Assembly (NCBI GenBank): GCA_963170055.1
Contig: CAUJGJ010000242.1
Location: 2,512,977 to 2,576,976, forward strand
DNA: 64,000 bases
Direction: 5' to 3'
Origin: Halisarca cf. caerulea
Lineage: Eukaryota > Porifera > Demospongiae > Chondrillida > Halisarcidae
The translations under genes were made by a program, and so were the position numbers. The stretch's first letter is position 1, and each line of letters starts with the position of its first letter. Of this stretch, positions 11,427 to 22,187 are shown piece after piece. The notes under the pieces were generated by a model. The model had not been told where the DNA came from. It saw only the letters and a list, made by a program, of their open reading frames with translations, and did no database searches.

Positions 11427-13809
11427 CGCAGGTAGGTTATGTGCACATTGAACTTTAAAGGGGAGTTTCTGTGGTTATAAGGAATGTGATTACATTGTAA
11501 CGTCTTTGCGAGCCAGATAATGCTCGATTTGCGTAACCAAAGGATGACCAGTTGTGAATTGTAGGTGAATGCTCCTCTAAAAGGATCGAACCACTGCTAG
11601 TGCTAAACGACGGTTAGGTTGAGTGTATTGATTGTGAATTGTCGGGTTAGGTATCCTCTGCGGTGGTTTTGTAGGAGCAAATGCCCTTGAAATCGCTTGT
11701 TGCGTGTACGGATTACTGATGAACTGAGTGAACTGTATGTTGATATTGTGCGTACTAATAACTCAAATGTTTTGCAAATAAACTGTTCACTGGGCTTATC
11801 AGTATCAGTACATTACAACAAGTGATCTCAAGAGCATCTTGGGGCATTTTTTCGTACAAAACCATGAATGGGTAACTAACCGACAATTCTTATCCTAACC
11901 TTTGTTCAGCACCATCCTAATGCTTTGAACGGCAATAATAGTTGCCGGTTGAATCATTGGAGCCAGGGATAAGATACAGCTGCTTTAAATATTGAGAGAT
12001 GAATACACGCGTGTAATCCAAGCCAGCTTACAGCTTCCGTGAACAGTACCTATTCGTGACGTAATGACTAAGAGGAGAAAAAGGATATTTGCAGGAGCTA
12101 AATTTCTTCTCAAAACGCGCCGATGGAAACAACCTGCTGGAGCTTCGAGGATTTACAAGCTTGTTAACAAAGGGTAAGACTAGCTTTTCACCGTAGCACC
12201 TCTTAAAAGCTTGTTCCTTTCGTTTTATGTGCACGTGTTTGTGAAATCATTTCACAGAAAGACCAGAAAAACTTGCACATCTTTGGAATGTAGTGGAATT
12301 TTTTAAGGCGCTACGGTGAAAAGTTAGCTACCATTCCAAAGAACTCTTCGCCGTAGATAGCTTGTCTCCACAAAATCTTTAAATACGGTATGTTTTGGGA
12401 TGAAGTTAAAAACGTATACTTCAAATCAGTTCAAAATTTCCCCTTCGATACATACTTTAGAAGTTAACAAAGTGGAGAAATAGAGAGTTAAAGAGTACAT
12501 ACACATGTGGAACATGTCCATAAACTTAGAATCTCAGTGGAGGTGCCTATTAGAAAGAATTTCGCGACTTTAGGTGGCTTCGGGACGCAATGTCATGTGA
12601 CCAGCCCGTGACTTAGGAAAAATGTTACTGTGCACGTAAAGATTCCAAGACAGCCTTACACGATGTTAAAACAGCAAGATCGACAAATTGTTCCAGTCAA
12701 ATGGCCTTCGGCTACAGTAAATCCTAGTCTCGCGTCTCCAGCCCCTTTCCGTTGACAACATCATTAAAATTCTACAAAATCTCTAACAACATCAAGGAGA
12801 AAGAGGCTGGCTATGCGAAACAAAGTGAATCTTAAGCCTTCGATCAATTTTGAACATGTCAGTACCTTTTCGGGTCTGGCTTACCTAGCTTGAATTTCTT
12901 CGATCTTTTCTCCTTCCGAAAAACATCTTCGAAAGCGATTTGGTTTGTGTACAAGTGTGACCAAAGCAGAATTTAAAGAGCTATCCGACGGCGAAAGGTT
13001 ATGTATCAAAGATCAAAGGTACAAAAATAGAAGAGACTTCGTCTGTATTCCACTTCACTTGCTATACTTGACTCGACTTTTAGGTGACGTCACTTTCAAT
13101 ATCATGCGACGGTCATGTGACAAAATGGCTACCAGCTAGTTCAAGGCTAGACAAAAACTTTAATGACTGGGCAGCAGTGGGAAAAAGCCCATTGGCATAC
13201 TTTTTTGCACTTATTGGCTATATTATAGGATAATAAATAACTTCCATGTTGGAGATTTTGATTCATTGCCCGATTCAGATGTTACAGGCAAAAAGGTGAG
13301 CTACAATGGTTTGAATTTGTGGTTTTTACCGTTTTTCTCTAAAACTCTTAGAGATATTTAAATCACCAACATGGAAGTTTTAGATACTTAGGTAAGGAAC
13401 CTATATGCCAACATTTGTGCCCTCAGCTTTGAAGCTGCACTGCCGCCCAGCCGTTTTTAATGTTTTCATATGTTCGGGGAGAATGCGCATACTTTCCTTT
13501 CCTTAGAACATCGAAAATCGTTTCAAGTTTGACATCGAACGAAAGGTAATGCAGCCATCTACACAATGGTACTAGTGTTTAGAAGATAGCGCATATTTGT
13601 AGTAAGAAATGAAACTAGAAAGTGTAGATAAATTTTCTGATCACTGAAGCCATACAAGTGTCAGTGGACATGTTCCACATGCGTAGAGTCTTTTACCTTC
13701 ACCTTTCCATATTATTCACTGCGAAAGAAGAAAAAGGGGGTGTATTTGTAACCAACTTTTGCAGCGGCCATTTTGAAATTTCTCTCAATGTGCACATAAC
13801 TCACCTGCG
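11427..13809. mobile_element. CGCAGG-family transposon, copy D (2.38 kb)
   Basis: The left end is CGCAGGTAGGTTATGTGCAC and the right end is the inverse, GTGCACATAACTCACCTGCG. The inverted repeat extends about 24 bp with two mismatches. The flanks are CTCATT and TTCTGTCC. The intact satellite nearby reads CTCATTCTGTCC, so TT is the duplicated target and the empty site is known. An internal inverted repeat built on CTTTTCACCGTAGC lies at 12177-12335. It is the longest copy in the window but has no open frame resembling a transposase. Confidence 0.85.
12177..12335. repeat. Internal inverted repeat of element D
   Basis: CTAGCTTTTCACCGTAGCAC on the left faces the inverse of GCTAACTTTTCACCGTAGCG on the right. 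It matches the pattern of the inverted pairs at 15985-16139 and 17587-17736. Confidence 0.6.
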
Positions 13810-14130
13810 TTCTGTCCCTGTGTATACCTCATGTACATAAAACAACCCTGATAGTAAGTACCTGGTTTAGTACATACTCCTGAATAGTAAGTACTCCTCA
13901 TTCTGTCCCTGTGTATACCTCATGTACATAAACCAACCCTGATAGTAAGTACCTGGTTTAGTACATACTCCTGGATAGTAAGTACTCCTCATTCTGTCCC
14001 TGTGTATACCTCATGTACATAAACCAACCCTGATAGTAAGTACCTGGTTTAGTACACACTCCTGGATAGCAAGTACTCCTCATTCTGTCCCTGTGTATAC
14101 CTCGTGTACAAAAACCAACCCTGACAGAAA
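13810..14130 (+). repeat. 92-bp satellite array
   Basis: About three and a half tandem copies of a unit that includes TTCTGTCCCTGTGTATACCT, ACCAACCCTGATAGTAAGTA and CCTGGTTTAGTACATACTCC. The same family appears at 11365-11426 and 60490-60665, with a fragment near 55360. Confidence 0.9.
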
Positions 14131-14202
14131 GAACCTATGATAATAGGTGCTGATTTTGTATACCCTAATAGGTAAGTAACAAGCACGTTTCACTGTGTGT
14201 AC

Positions 14203-15186
14203 TTAACACATCTTGTGCCATAAGCCATATGCGTCACCAAAATACCATACACCGTATGCACCCTAATCGCAATGTAACTTTAGATCGATTTTTCGCCTGT
14301 TACTTTCTATAGTAACCCAGCTCAAACATTACATCATTGGAAAGGCTAAAGATAGGGCTATCCAACGATGCATAGAACGTAGTGCCTCAAATGATAATTA
14401 TCGAGCAACTCGATCTCAAAGAATGCGAATGAAACTATCGGACGAACTCTGAGAAATAATTATGATAACTCCAAAATACATTATGTGCAAAGGCAAAAGA
14501 CAAAAACAGATAAAATACTGACAGGAACAGATGATAATCGTCTTGTTTGAGCTTTCAGGAAAGAAGAAGACCATTCTTCTGCGGAGATAACGGCCGGATG
14601 TGAACTTTTCGCTGCAGCTCAATTTTACCGAGTTGGACGTCACAAATGCAGTTCAGAGGCATTAATAACATCTAGTAGTAGTGTTTGCATTCAGAAAAGG
14701 ACTCTGCGACAGAATCGAAGAGAAAAACTACAGTTTCCACAAGGCCGAATTGCAAATTGCTGAAAGCTTTCCCCTCCATAGACTACTTAGCTCTCAACAC
14801 AAAGCTTTCTTTCAAGAGAGTTGCTTTACTACATCTTGTGAACCATGAGGTACCTCTGCTGAGTAAGACAAGACCTCACAAAATTAATTTGTCTGAATTG
14901 AGAATATCGAAGCGTATCAAAACGACCGAAAACTGTAAATTTATGGCTTTTGCGTTCAGTGAAAACGCCGTAAACCCCTTCTATGACTTGATATCTGCAC
15001 TCCTTGGCTTTCGAACTGTAAATGGAAGAGCATTTGGCTATATCCAAAGCCATTCTAAAAAGAGTTACAGCAAAAAATCGAACTCCCTCGATAAAAGACA
15101 CAAGGCGCGAAAAGGTGTCAATTTTTCTGGTGTTTAGACAAAATGCTCATACCACTTCCGGTTTCTTATGGTACAAGATGTGTTAA
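14203..15186. mobile_element. TTAA-flanked inverted-repeat transposon
   Basis: It begins TTAACACATCTTGTGCCATA and ends with the inverse, TATGGTACAAGATGTGTTAA, giving TTAA flanks and a terminal inverted repeat starting CACATCTTGT. It is 984 bp long. The interior shares CACCGTATGCACCC and adjoining sequence with the TTAA element at 2094-3642. The 150-codon plus-strand frame at 14685-15137 lies wholly inside it and matches nothing I know. I consider it chance or a remnant. Confidence 0.7.
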
Positions 15187-15984
15187 CCAGGAATACCCCC
15201 CTATCTGCCAGCATAGACCCTAAGTAAAGTCTATGCTGCCAACAACGCAAGTAGTGTATAATTGAGTTAAAATGGCATATGCTGCACTTCCTTGGATTAT
15301 CTGCTACACTTGCGAACCCGATGATTACTAACAAAACAATTAATAAGAGACTATAGCAACAATTTAACACGGTCACAGATGCAAATGAGGTACATATGTG
15401 TGTAGGTACTAGGACGAATAGGTATGTACATACGTACATATACTCTAGTATGAAAATTGATTGACAAAGAATGAGTGAGCAAAGATGTTAATTTTAGCTC
15501 CTTAGACTTCTGGGAATCAGACTAGTGAGCTAGGCGATTCTGACCAAATAAAGCAAAGTATACAGGTTTTTGCCAGCGAAATCTTGGAATTATCTATCCT
15601 ACCAAGGATTTTGCAAGCAAAATGATGTCCTGTACTGCAAAAATGTTAGTATCCTAGTAGGAGGGCCCTTGTTCACAACTTCAGCACACAATGCACAGGT
15701 GTGACATGTCCCACATGTGAGATAATAGCTAAAATGACCGCCCGAAATTTGGCTATAATCACCCCCCGCTTTTCTTCCGTTTAATGTTTTTATGGAATAT
15801 AACAAGCACATTATACATTAATGCAACTATTGAACGATTCGACAGTCCACTAAACTTTGTTGTCTCAGCTTCGCAAAGCCGAAAAAAGGCCATAAATTCT
15901 GATCTTGAAAATAGGTTTAGTGCAAAACCCGGTCATGTAAACCATCGTTTAGAGCTGCCATACTTTGCTAAGAACCTTCCAGCA

Positions 15985-16139
15985 ACAATATCTAAATTTT
16001 CACCGTGGTAGAACTTACCATTCCTCTTCGTTCCTGAGATGTCCAACGAAATGTTATTTTTCATCCAAAGTAAAACAAAAAACTTGGGGACATGTCGGGA
16101 ATGGAACATGTTATCAAAATCTACCACGGTGAAAATTTA
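15985..16139. repeat. Short inverted-repeat element (TTTTCACCG type)
   Basis: CTAAATTTTCACCGTGGTAG at the left faces its inverse at the right, TACCACGGTGAAAATTTAG, over about 21 bp. The interior is related to 1786-1925: both carry a CATTCCCGACATGT stretch in the same position on one strand. Confidence 0.65.
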
Positions 16140-16614
16140 GCTTTACCTATTGTGATTTAACTCCCGCGACATGGCTCCTCTACACAGGCGTTTAGATGAC
16201 CGGGTTTTGGCAAGAATCTCAGTCAATAGAGAAGTCTCTTTCTCGCCGTTTGTCACAAAGCTGTCACCCACCAAAGGTAACGATCGGTGAAATCGATACT
16301 CCTTCCAGCACGAACGAATATTTTTAAGAGCGTTTTGAAAACATTCAATGCACATATGAAGACGATACTTGATACAATTCTCTTCCGTTTGACAACAAAA
16401 AGGTATATCGTTCAGGTGACTGCATATTCTTACACATGACTAAGTCGTGCACATCAGTAAAATGTGTAAGTATTAAATCAAATTCTTTTGCAAACCACAC
16501 AACGCCCCTCGATTTCCTGAAAGGGATGTGTTATACCTGTGTGAAACTGAATTAAGAGAAGGATGTTTCGCATTGTCTGAATGCCTTCCCATGCACTGTC
16601 AGCGAAAGTGCTTT

Positions 16615-17033
16615 CCGATATGCCTTTTTTCTCGGATACGGTTGGCATCCCAAGTATTTTCCTACTCCCTGTCGATGTGGGAAAGATTTTTCTGTTGAAC
16701 ATGCCTTCATATGTTCGTACGGAGGATACCCTTCTCACAGACACAATGCCATTCGAGACACAACGGCAGACCTGATGCAAAAAGTGTGTCATGACATAAA
16801 GGCAGAGCCACACCTCCAACCTCTAGATCTGTCAGGAGAGAAGTTACAGCACAGGACCTTAATCTCTGATAGCAATGCTCAACTCGACAGCAAGGCCTGA
16901 AGATTTTTGGGAGGACCAGTTGAGAGTACATTTTTGATATTGAGGATTTTCAACTCCATTACAAACTCCAACATGAACTCCTCTTGTGAATTGGCCACAT
17001 TCGGAACATATGAGAATGAGAAGAAGTGGGCTT
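16615..17033 (+). pseudogene. Retroelement-encoded protein fragment (C-terminal zinc-knuckle region)
   Basis: Translation shows YGWHPKYFPTPCRCGKDF, then SVEHAFICSYGGYPSHRHNA and IRDTTADLMQKVCHDIKAEP. The pattern C-x-C-G-x-x-F-x-x-x-H-x-x-x-C-x-x-G-G-x-x-x-x-R-H-N-x-x-R-D is characteristic of a retroelement polyprotein tail often annotated as reverse-transcriptase-like in sponges and corals. An in-frame TGA follows DSKA, and the frame then continues with related residues to a TAG at 17031-17033. No reverse transcriptase core is seen upstream. It is a dead fragment lying just before a receptor exon. Confidence 0.7.
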
Positions 17034-17289
17034 AGTATTCAAGAGTTCTAGAGGTAGAACATGCATTGAGTCATCTTCCACACAATTACCACATCAAATG
17101 GCTGAAAATAGAGAAATACATTGTTACTCTCACTGTCTTCCCTTAGCTCCCTCAGGTACCATTCGTAAAATATGGAGTTCTACTGGAACTGATTGGATCA
17201 ATCTTGTGTGGGTCCTACCCTCATCTTAACACAGAAATGGTATCATCATCAAGTACATCATTGGCCTGTCGGCACGTGATGATGACATA

Positions 17290-18257
17290 CGCAGGTATGT
17301 TATGTCCAATTTTATGGCGCCGTCAAAATGGCCGCCACTACGGTGACCGTAATTGCACCCCTATTTTCTTCACAGATACCTCCTAAAAAGCCTACAAGAA
17401 GCCATGAATAATATTTTTAACTTGTCTACTATGTAGAAATAACCTTTTCTTTTGTGTGATGTTTTCAACAGTTGCACAATTAATCATTTGCTACAACATA
17501 CGAAAACAGCTTTAGTGAAAAAGGCGGAGACCTAGATGGTGGTTTTTCAACCTTACAATGGGTTCAAAATAACCTTAGGATCAATATCTAAATTTTCACC
17601 GCGTATAATTTTGAAATTCAGTTCTTTCGTTGTTATGTACAGCATTTTGTAGTTTGCAAGCAAGGACAAGACAGGATATAGTTAGACATAACTTGAATGG
17701 AACAAGCAATCAAAATTATACGCGGTGAAAAGTTAGCTTTACCTTTTAGAAATCATCTCTTAAATTTCTGCAGTTATGCACCGCCATCTAGATCTCCGCC
17801 TTTTACGAAGAAATTTACCTAGTGCAGAAGACCCAACTCCAGAGCAAAGTCACATGATGTCACGAGAACTAATTATGACGTCACGGTATTCATCATCACC
17901 GAACGGTGCACGTATACGCGCTGATCGTGAAGTTTAGAGCGCCGGTGCAATAGATACTTTCGTCCATGCAGCACTTCAATGCCTTAACTGGATGACAATC
18001 CATGCAAATGTACAGAGAATCGTACAGTATAAGAGGTATCCCCATTGTAAACGTGGATTTTTGTTGAAACGGCCATATTAAAAAAAAGGCAAGCACGCGA
18101 GCGTGGCAGCCAGTATACTCGCGCGTATATTGTCGTGTGGGACGTGGTCACATGGCGAGAGCGTGATAAATTGTCCGAGGCGTGACGATCTAATCGCATA
18201 CCTGCCAAACCGCAAAACGCCCCTTACCAGCCTCAATTCGGACATAACTTACCTGCG
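17290..18257. mobile_element. CGCAGG-family transposon, copy C (inside an exon)
   Basis: This 968-bp element starts CGCAGGTATGTTATGTCC and ends GGACATAACTTACCTGCG, flanked by TA on both sides. It interrupts the gene C FN3 exon between two codons that read through normally when it is removed. An internal inverted repeat of the TTTTCACCG type lies at 17587-17736. No transposase frame is seen. Confidence 0.85.
17587..17736. repeat. Internal inverted repeat of element C
   Basis: CTAAATTTTCACCGCGTATA faces the inverse of CTAACTTTTCACCGCGTATA, about 27 bp each with one mismatch. The bases after CACCG differ from those of the other copies, but match between the two arms. Confidence 0.65.
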
Positions 18258-18545
18258 TAGTTGTTGATGCTGAAAATCCAGCTTTTAGTACTTCAAGCCA
18301 TGTGAACTACAACATCACAGGATTGAGTCCAGGTACAGAGTATACACTGAGAGTGGCTGCCTCTACTGTGAATGGTACAGGACCATATAGTTCATGGAGA
18401 AGGATCAAAACAGTGGAGACTGGTAAGAAGATTCATGGAATTATAATACTAATTAAGGAAATTTTCAGCCTATTTTGCATGGATTAATACATTCCATATT
18501 GGTTATTGAATTTACTCACTGCATGCCCCTTGTAACCCATCAAAG

Positions 18546-19060
18546 CTCCAGGACCAGTGCAGAATCTATCATTTGAGTCTACTTCGTCATCATCCGTGAG
18601 GATTACTTGGGAAGAACCTGCCGTTCCCAATTTTATTGTGGGGAGGGGACAGGAGCGTTGGTCACCTCACTTTTAGCAAATAGGGTCCCAATACCCTACA
18701 TATGTCTACATGCTGTTGTTGTATGCTCTAAATCTAAAATCTATGCCCCACTCACTGGTGTCAGTGTTCTTACATCCCTTTTATTAACCTACTATATAGC
18801 ACACAAAGGAATCTAAAGCTGCTATTTAATATAGTAAATCGAAACTGAGTCTCATGTTGCTGAAACTTCCACACAGCTGCCTGACTATGTATACCTCTTT
18901 ACATTACTCAGGGTGGACGTTACTTATGACAAAATCAATGGTGAAACAGCTGATCACTCAGAAGTTGCACTTACGTGCAATCCGGCTTATGAAGGCATGC
19001 AGTTCAAATAGGTTTCAACATCTCAAGGTCAAGTGTGATAGAGTGTGTGGATGCATATAC
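18546..19060 (+). pseudogene. Gene C: decayed FN3 remnant downstream
   Basis: After an AAAG acceptor the phase-1 frame reads APGPVQNLSFESTSSSSVRI and TWEEPAVPNF, the first half of an FN3 module. The frame then degenerates. A second piece from about 18912 reads VDVTYDKINGETADHSEVAL and TCNPAYEGMQFK before a TAG. Together they look like the two halves of a split FN3 domain, as in gene B, but the donor of the first half is not convincing and the second half is stopped. This supports the view that gene C is inactive. Confidence 0.55.
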
Positions 19061-19342
19061 TCCTGCCAATACACGTAAACCCTGGCATTGATTGCAGCAG
19101 AAAACAGCTGTGATCTAACTATTAATAATTATTATAGTAATATTATACTAATGTGAGAGATAATTTGCGTGGATTACTTAATGTACAGTCTGCCATCCAT
19201 TGTCACAATAACACGTTTTTTGATTTGCTTATGACAAATTAACTACTCTTAATGGATAATTAGATATAATTACTCAAGTTTTACTGTTTTCATGGTACTG
19301 GTACAATACAGTGTATTCTAAACTTAACATCACGTGTGTTCA

Positions 19343-19343
19343 T

Positions 19344-19383
<40 letters not shown>

Positions 19384-19418
19384 GTGTGTGTGTATATATG
19401 TGTGTGTGATAGTGTGCA

Positions 19419-19480
<62 letters not shown>

Positions 19481-19486
19481 TGTGTG
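19343..19486. repeat. (TG)n microsatellite
   Basis: TG runs with minor interruptions, downstream of gene B. Confidence 0.95.
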
Positions 19487-19933
19487 TATTACATCTTGCC
19501 ATCTGTATGCGCATCGCATGTGTTTGTTTCTTTCGAGAAATGCAATAACAATTCTGTGATTAATGATGTGCACTTGATCACAAAAAACTACATACAATAT
19601 ATGCAAACATACGTCATACCTTTAAGCCAATCACAGAGGAAAGGAGGTTGTCTTACCAAAATGCATCCAGTTGCACTTCTGCTGATCAATAAAATGTACG
19701 ACCACCAAATTTACAAATTTATGCTACACAATTTTGTGCAATGTAGCAAAGATATGCTGCACAATGCACAATTATACACTGGATAAGTTATATTACTATA
19801 ATACAGTAGCTTCTGTACATACTGTATAATATTCTGCCATTTCTAAACACTACTAATATATTATATTATTACAGTTACATATGATTACAATGTCAGCTAT
19901 ATTATTATGTAGGAACATAATATAATCAAGTTT

Positions 19934-19991
19934 CTATTGCACTTCTTCATTGACAAAGACCATGTCCACTTCCTGCGTTCCCACTTCTTGA
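19934..19991 (-). CDS. Gene B, terminal exon (cytoplasmic tail)
   Basis: A good acceptor, TGTTGTTTTGTCTCAG, precedes a 58-bp exon that starts in phase 2, as the transmembrane exon at 21156-21348 requires. The joined reading is QNVQEVGTQEVDMVFVNEEV, then Q and a TAG stop. The tail is short and acidic and ends EEVQ. The plus-strand gene's last exon has the same phase and ends EEVA. The intron between tail and transmembrane exon contains the 528-bp TG repeat. Confidence 0.8.
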
Positions 19992-20028
19992 CTGAGACAA
20001 AACAACAGTATACACGTAACAGCTGTGT

Positions 20029-20034
20029 GTGCGA

Positions 20035-20122
<88 letters not shown>

Positions 20123-20213
20123 ACGCGTGTGTATTTGCATGTGCATGTGTGTGTGTGCTTGTGTGTGCGCATGTGCATGTGTGTGTGTGTGTGTGCGTGT
20201 GTTTGCGTGTGTG

Positions 20214-20261
<48 letters not shown>

Positions 20262-20299
20262 TGTGTGTGTTTGTATGTGTGTGTGTGTGTGTGTGTGTG

Positions 20300-20354
<55 letters not shown>

Positions 20355-20364
20355 TGTGTGTGTT

Positions 20365-20397
<33 letters not shown>

Positions 20398-20405
20398 TGT
20401 GTGTG

Positions 20406-20477
<72 letters not shown>

Positions 20478-20480
20478 ATC

Positions 20481-20542
<62 letters not shown>

Positions 20543-20556
20543 TGTGTGCATGTGTG
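20029..20556. repeat. Large (TG)n microsatellite in the last intron of gene B
   Basis: More than 500 bases of TG with interruptions such as GCTTGTGTGTGTTTGTATG, which itself is repeated. Cys/Val and His/Thr frames across it are artefacts. Confidence 0.95.
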
Positions 20557-20706
20557 GTCATTATCAATATTGGATTAGGCAATAATATACATGTACAATC
20601 ATGCAATGCTCCTGAACAAGAACATGTACAGAAAACCACATTTTAAGGTTAACATGAAAATGTACATGTATCTATTCACATGTTGGCACACATAACGCTA
20701 TATATA

Positions 20707-20847
20707 CAGTGAAACCTCTCTTGGAAACCTCTCGAATAGAAAGACTACCTGTCCATAGAGACATTAAGCTATAGGTTGGTGCGTGAACCACTACTGTGAC
20801 AATACTGTTGCACCTCTATATAAGGAGCACGTGTCTATAGAGAACTG
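20707..20847. mobile_element. CAGTGAAACC-type MITE, decayed
   Basis: TA precedes CAGTGAAACCTCTCTTGG. The far end, GTGTCTATAGAGAACTG, is an imperfect inverse of that family's terminus. The family resembles pogo/Tigger-like non-autonomous elements. Confidence 0.5.
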
Positions 20848-21155
20848 AATCATAAATTTTGGTCTTCTAAGTGGTCTTTTGTAGACATTTTTGTTACAGT
20901 GTGCTCATTTTCCAGATGCAAAACCACACACACGGAAGCAAACACACCCACATGAGTACATGTTCACCAAAATCTGTACAAATCAGTAAGTACAACACAT
21001 CAAGGTATAATTATGCAAGTACTTGTATTACTAATTGCACACTAATATATACACTCAATCCTATGTTCAAAAGCGTGGTTATATTCTCACTTCTATTATA
21101 TAGTACATGCATGCATGGACAATAACACTACTTAATCTACTCATTACTTCCTTAC

Positions 21156-21348
21156 ACATTCTGTGGCTTTGCTTTGCTGACTGGGGATGCCCGACCAATA
21201 TGTTTACTCAGGTAAACGGCACCAGCAACCGTCAGCACCAGCGTCACTGGCAGCAGGACAAGAAGGAAGAGAGCAGCAAAAGTGGAGCCTACAATGACTC
21301 CTGTCAAGGTGTTCACAGATAGAACTGCTTCTACAGCAGTGGGAAACA
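21156..21348 (-). CDS. Gene B, transmembrane exon
   Basis: This 193-bp exon runs from a phase-1 CCAG acceptor to a phase-2 GTAAGG donor. It encodes a short stalk, then a hydrophobic stretch from VIVGSTFAALFLLVLLPVTL to VLTVAGAVYL, followed by the basic stop-transfer residues SKHIGRA. The topology is therefore type I, with the FN3 domains outside. If the donor were ignored the frame would end at TAA five bases into the intron. The plus-strand gene has the same arrangement, a stop codon overlapping the same GTAAGG donor. Confidence 0.82.
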
Positions 21349-21438
21349 CTGGAATATTCATACATAATCAGCAAATCCTATTATATACAAGCTTACAAAT
21401 GTAGATTAAGTATACATTAAATCACATGAAAATCTCAC

Positions 21439-21786
21439 CCTTTGATGTTCTGATATCCACCCATTTACTGTAAGGCCCTCTACCGACAGAAGTGGATGCG
21501 GCCACTCTCACCATGTACGGTGTACCTGCCCTCAATCCAGTTATGTTAAATGTGATGATCTCTGCTCCAATAAAAGCTGAAGTGGTGGCATTAGCAGTGG
21601 TAGAGTTGTTGGTATTACTAATAGCATACTGTGTGCTGGTGTCGTTATCCAATGCAGAGGACATTTCAACGGTGTAGTTGACTATGATACCGTTTGCATC
21701 CCTCCCAGATACGACAGACCATTCAACTTGAATCCACGTTAAACCTACATTCCTTCCAGTTACGTTGCTAGGAGATGTGGAGGGAA
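21439..21786 (-). CDS. Gene B, membrane-proximal FN3 exon
   Basis: The exon is 348 bp (116 codons) and phase 1 at both ends, with a TTTCGCAG acceptor and a GTGAGA donor. It encodes one FN3 module: VGLTWIQVEWSVVSGRDANG, then YTVEMSSALDNDTSTQ, then ITFNITGLRAGTPYMVRVAA and STSVGRGPYSKWVDIRTS. The last half is nearly identical to the plus-strand exon 61821-62141. It contains several N-glycosylation sequons, such as NTT/NST types, in an Asn/Thr-rich insertion between strands C' and E that the plus-strand paralogue lacks. Confidence 0.88.
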
Positions 21787-22187
21787 CTGCGAAATAAACA
21801 TAACAGACGTCATATGAAATAGACATTGTGTAATTTGCAGTTACAGCATTGAACGCCTACAAGAGTGTAAGGAAGTCCCCAAGGAAATCACTCCATTATA
21901 ACTACAGTAATCTGCCATTTTGCCAAACTGTAATCCTTAGTATAATGTAATGATTATATACTGTACTTCCATGAGTCAACTGTGTACAAGTCTATTTGCA
22001 CTAAATTCAAGCTCTTTGTTTCAATATCAAGCTGATGATTATGACAGTGAATTCTGCCATTTTGACAACCATATGCATACATCCCATAATTTACTAACTA
22101 TGTAAGAAACAATTTGTGTGAGAAATTATAACCATTTATAATTCAGTATCAAGTTACCATGACGCTGCAGTGTGCGTTGGAATTTAC

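Larger units (their letters stand above)
17147..18422 (+). pseudogene. Gene C: FN3 exon broken by a stop codon and a transposon
   Basis: The exon follows a CCCTTAG acceptor and ends at a GTAAGA donor. Removing the inserted element and one copy of the TA duplication leaves 143 + 163 = 306 bp, exactly 102 codons with phase 1 at both ends, as in the intact FN3 exons of this window. It encodes WINLVWVLPSS, then after a gap NYNITGLSPGTEYTLRVAAS and GTGPYSSW, closely resembling the membrane-proximal FN3 exons at 61821-62141 and 21439-21786. Two lesions are visible: an in-frame TAA at 17227-17229 and the 968-bp insertion at 17290-18257. A frame-preserving splice around the insertion was not found. 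Confidence 0.75.

Noticed and set aside
14685..15137. 150-codon plus-strand frame
   Set aside because: It lies wholly inside the TTAA-flanked element, overlaps an equally open minus-strand frame, and shows no transposase-like or other motif.
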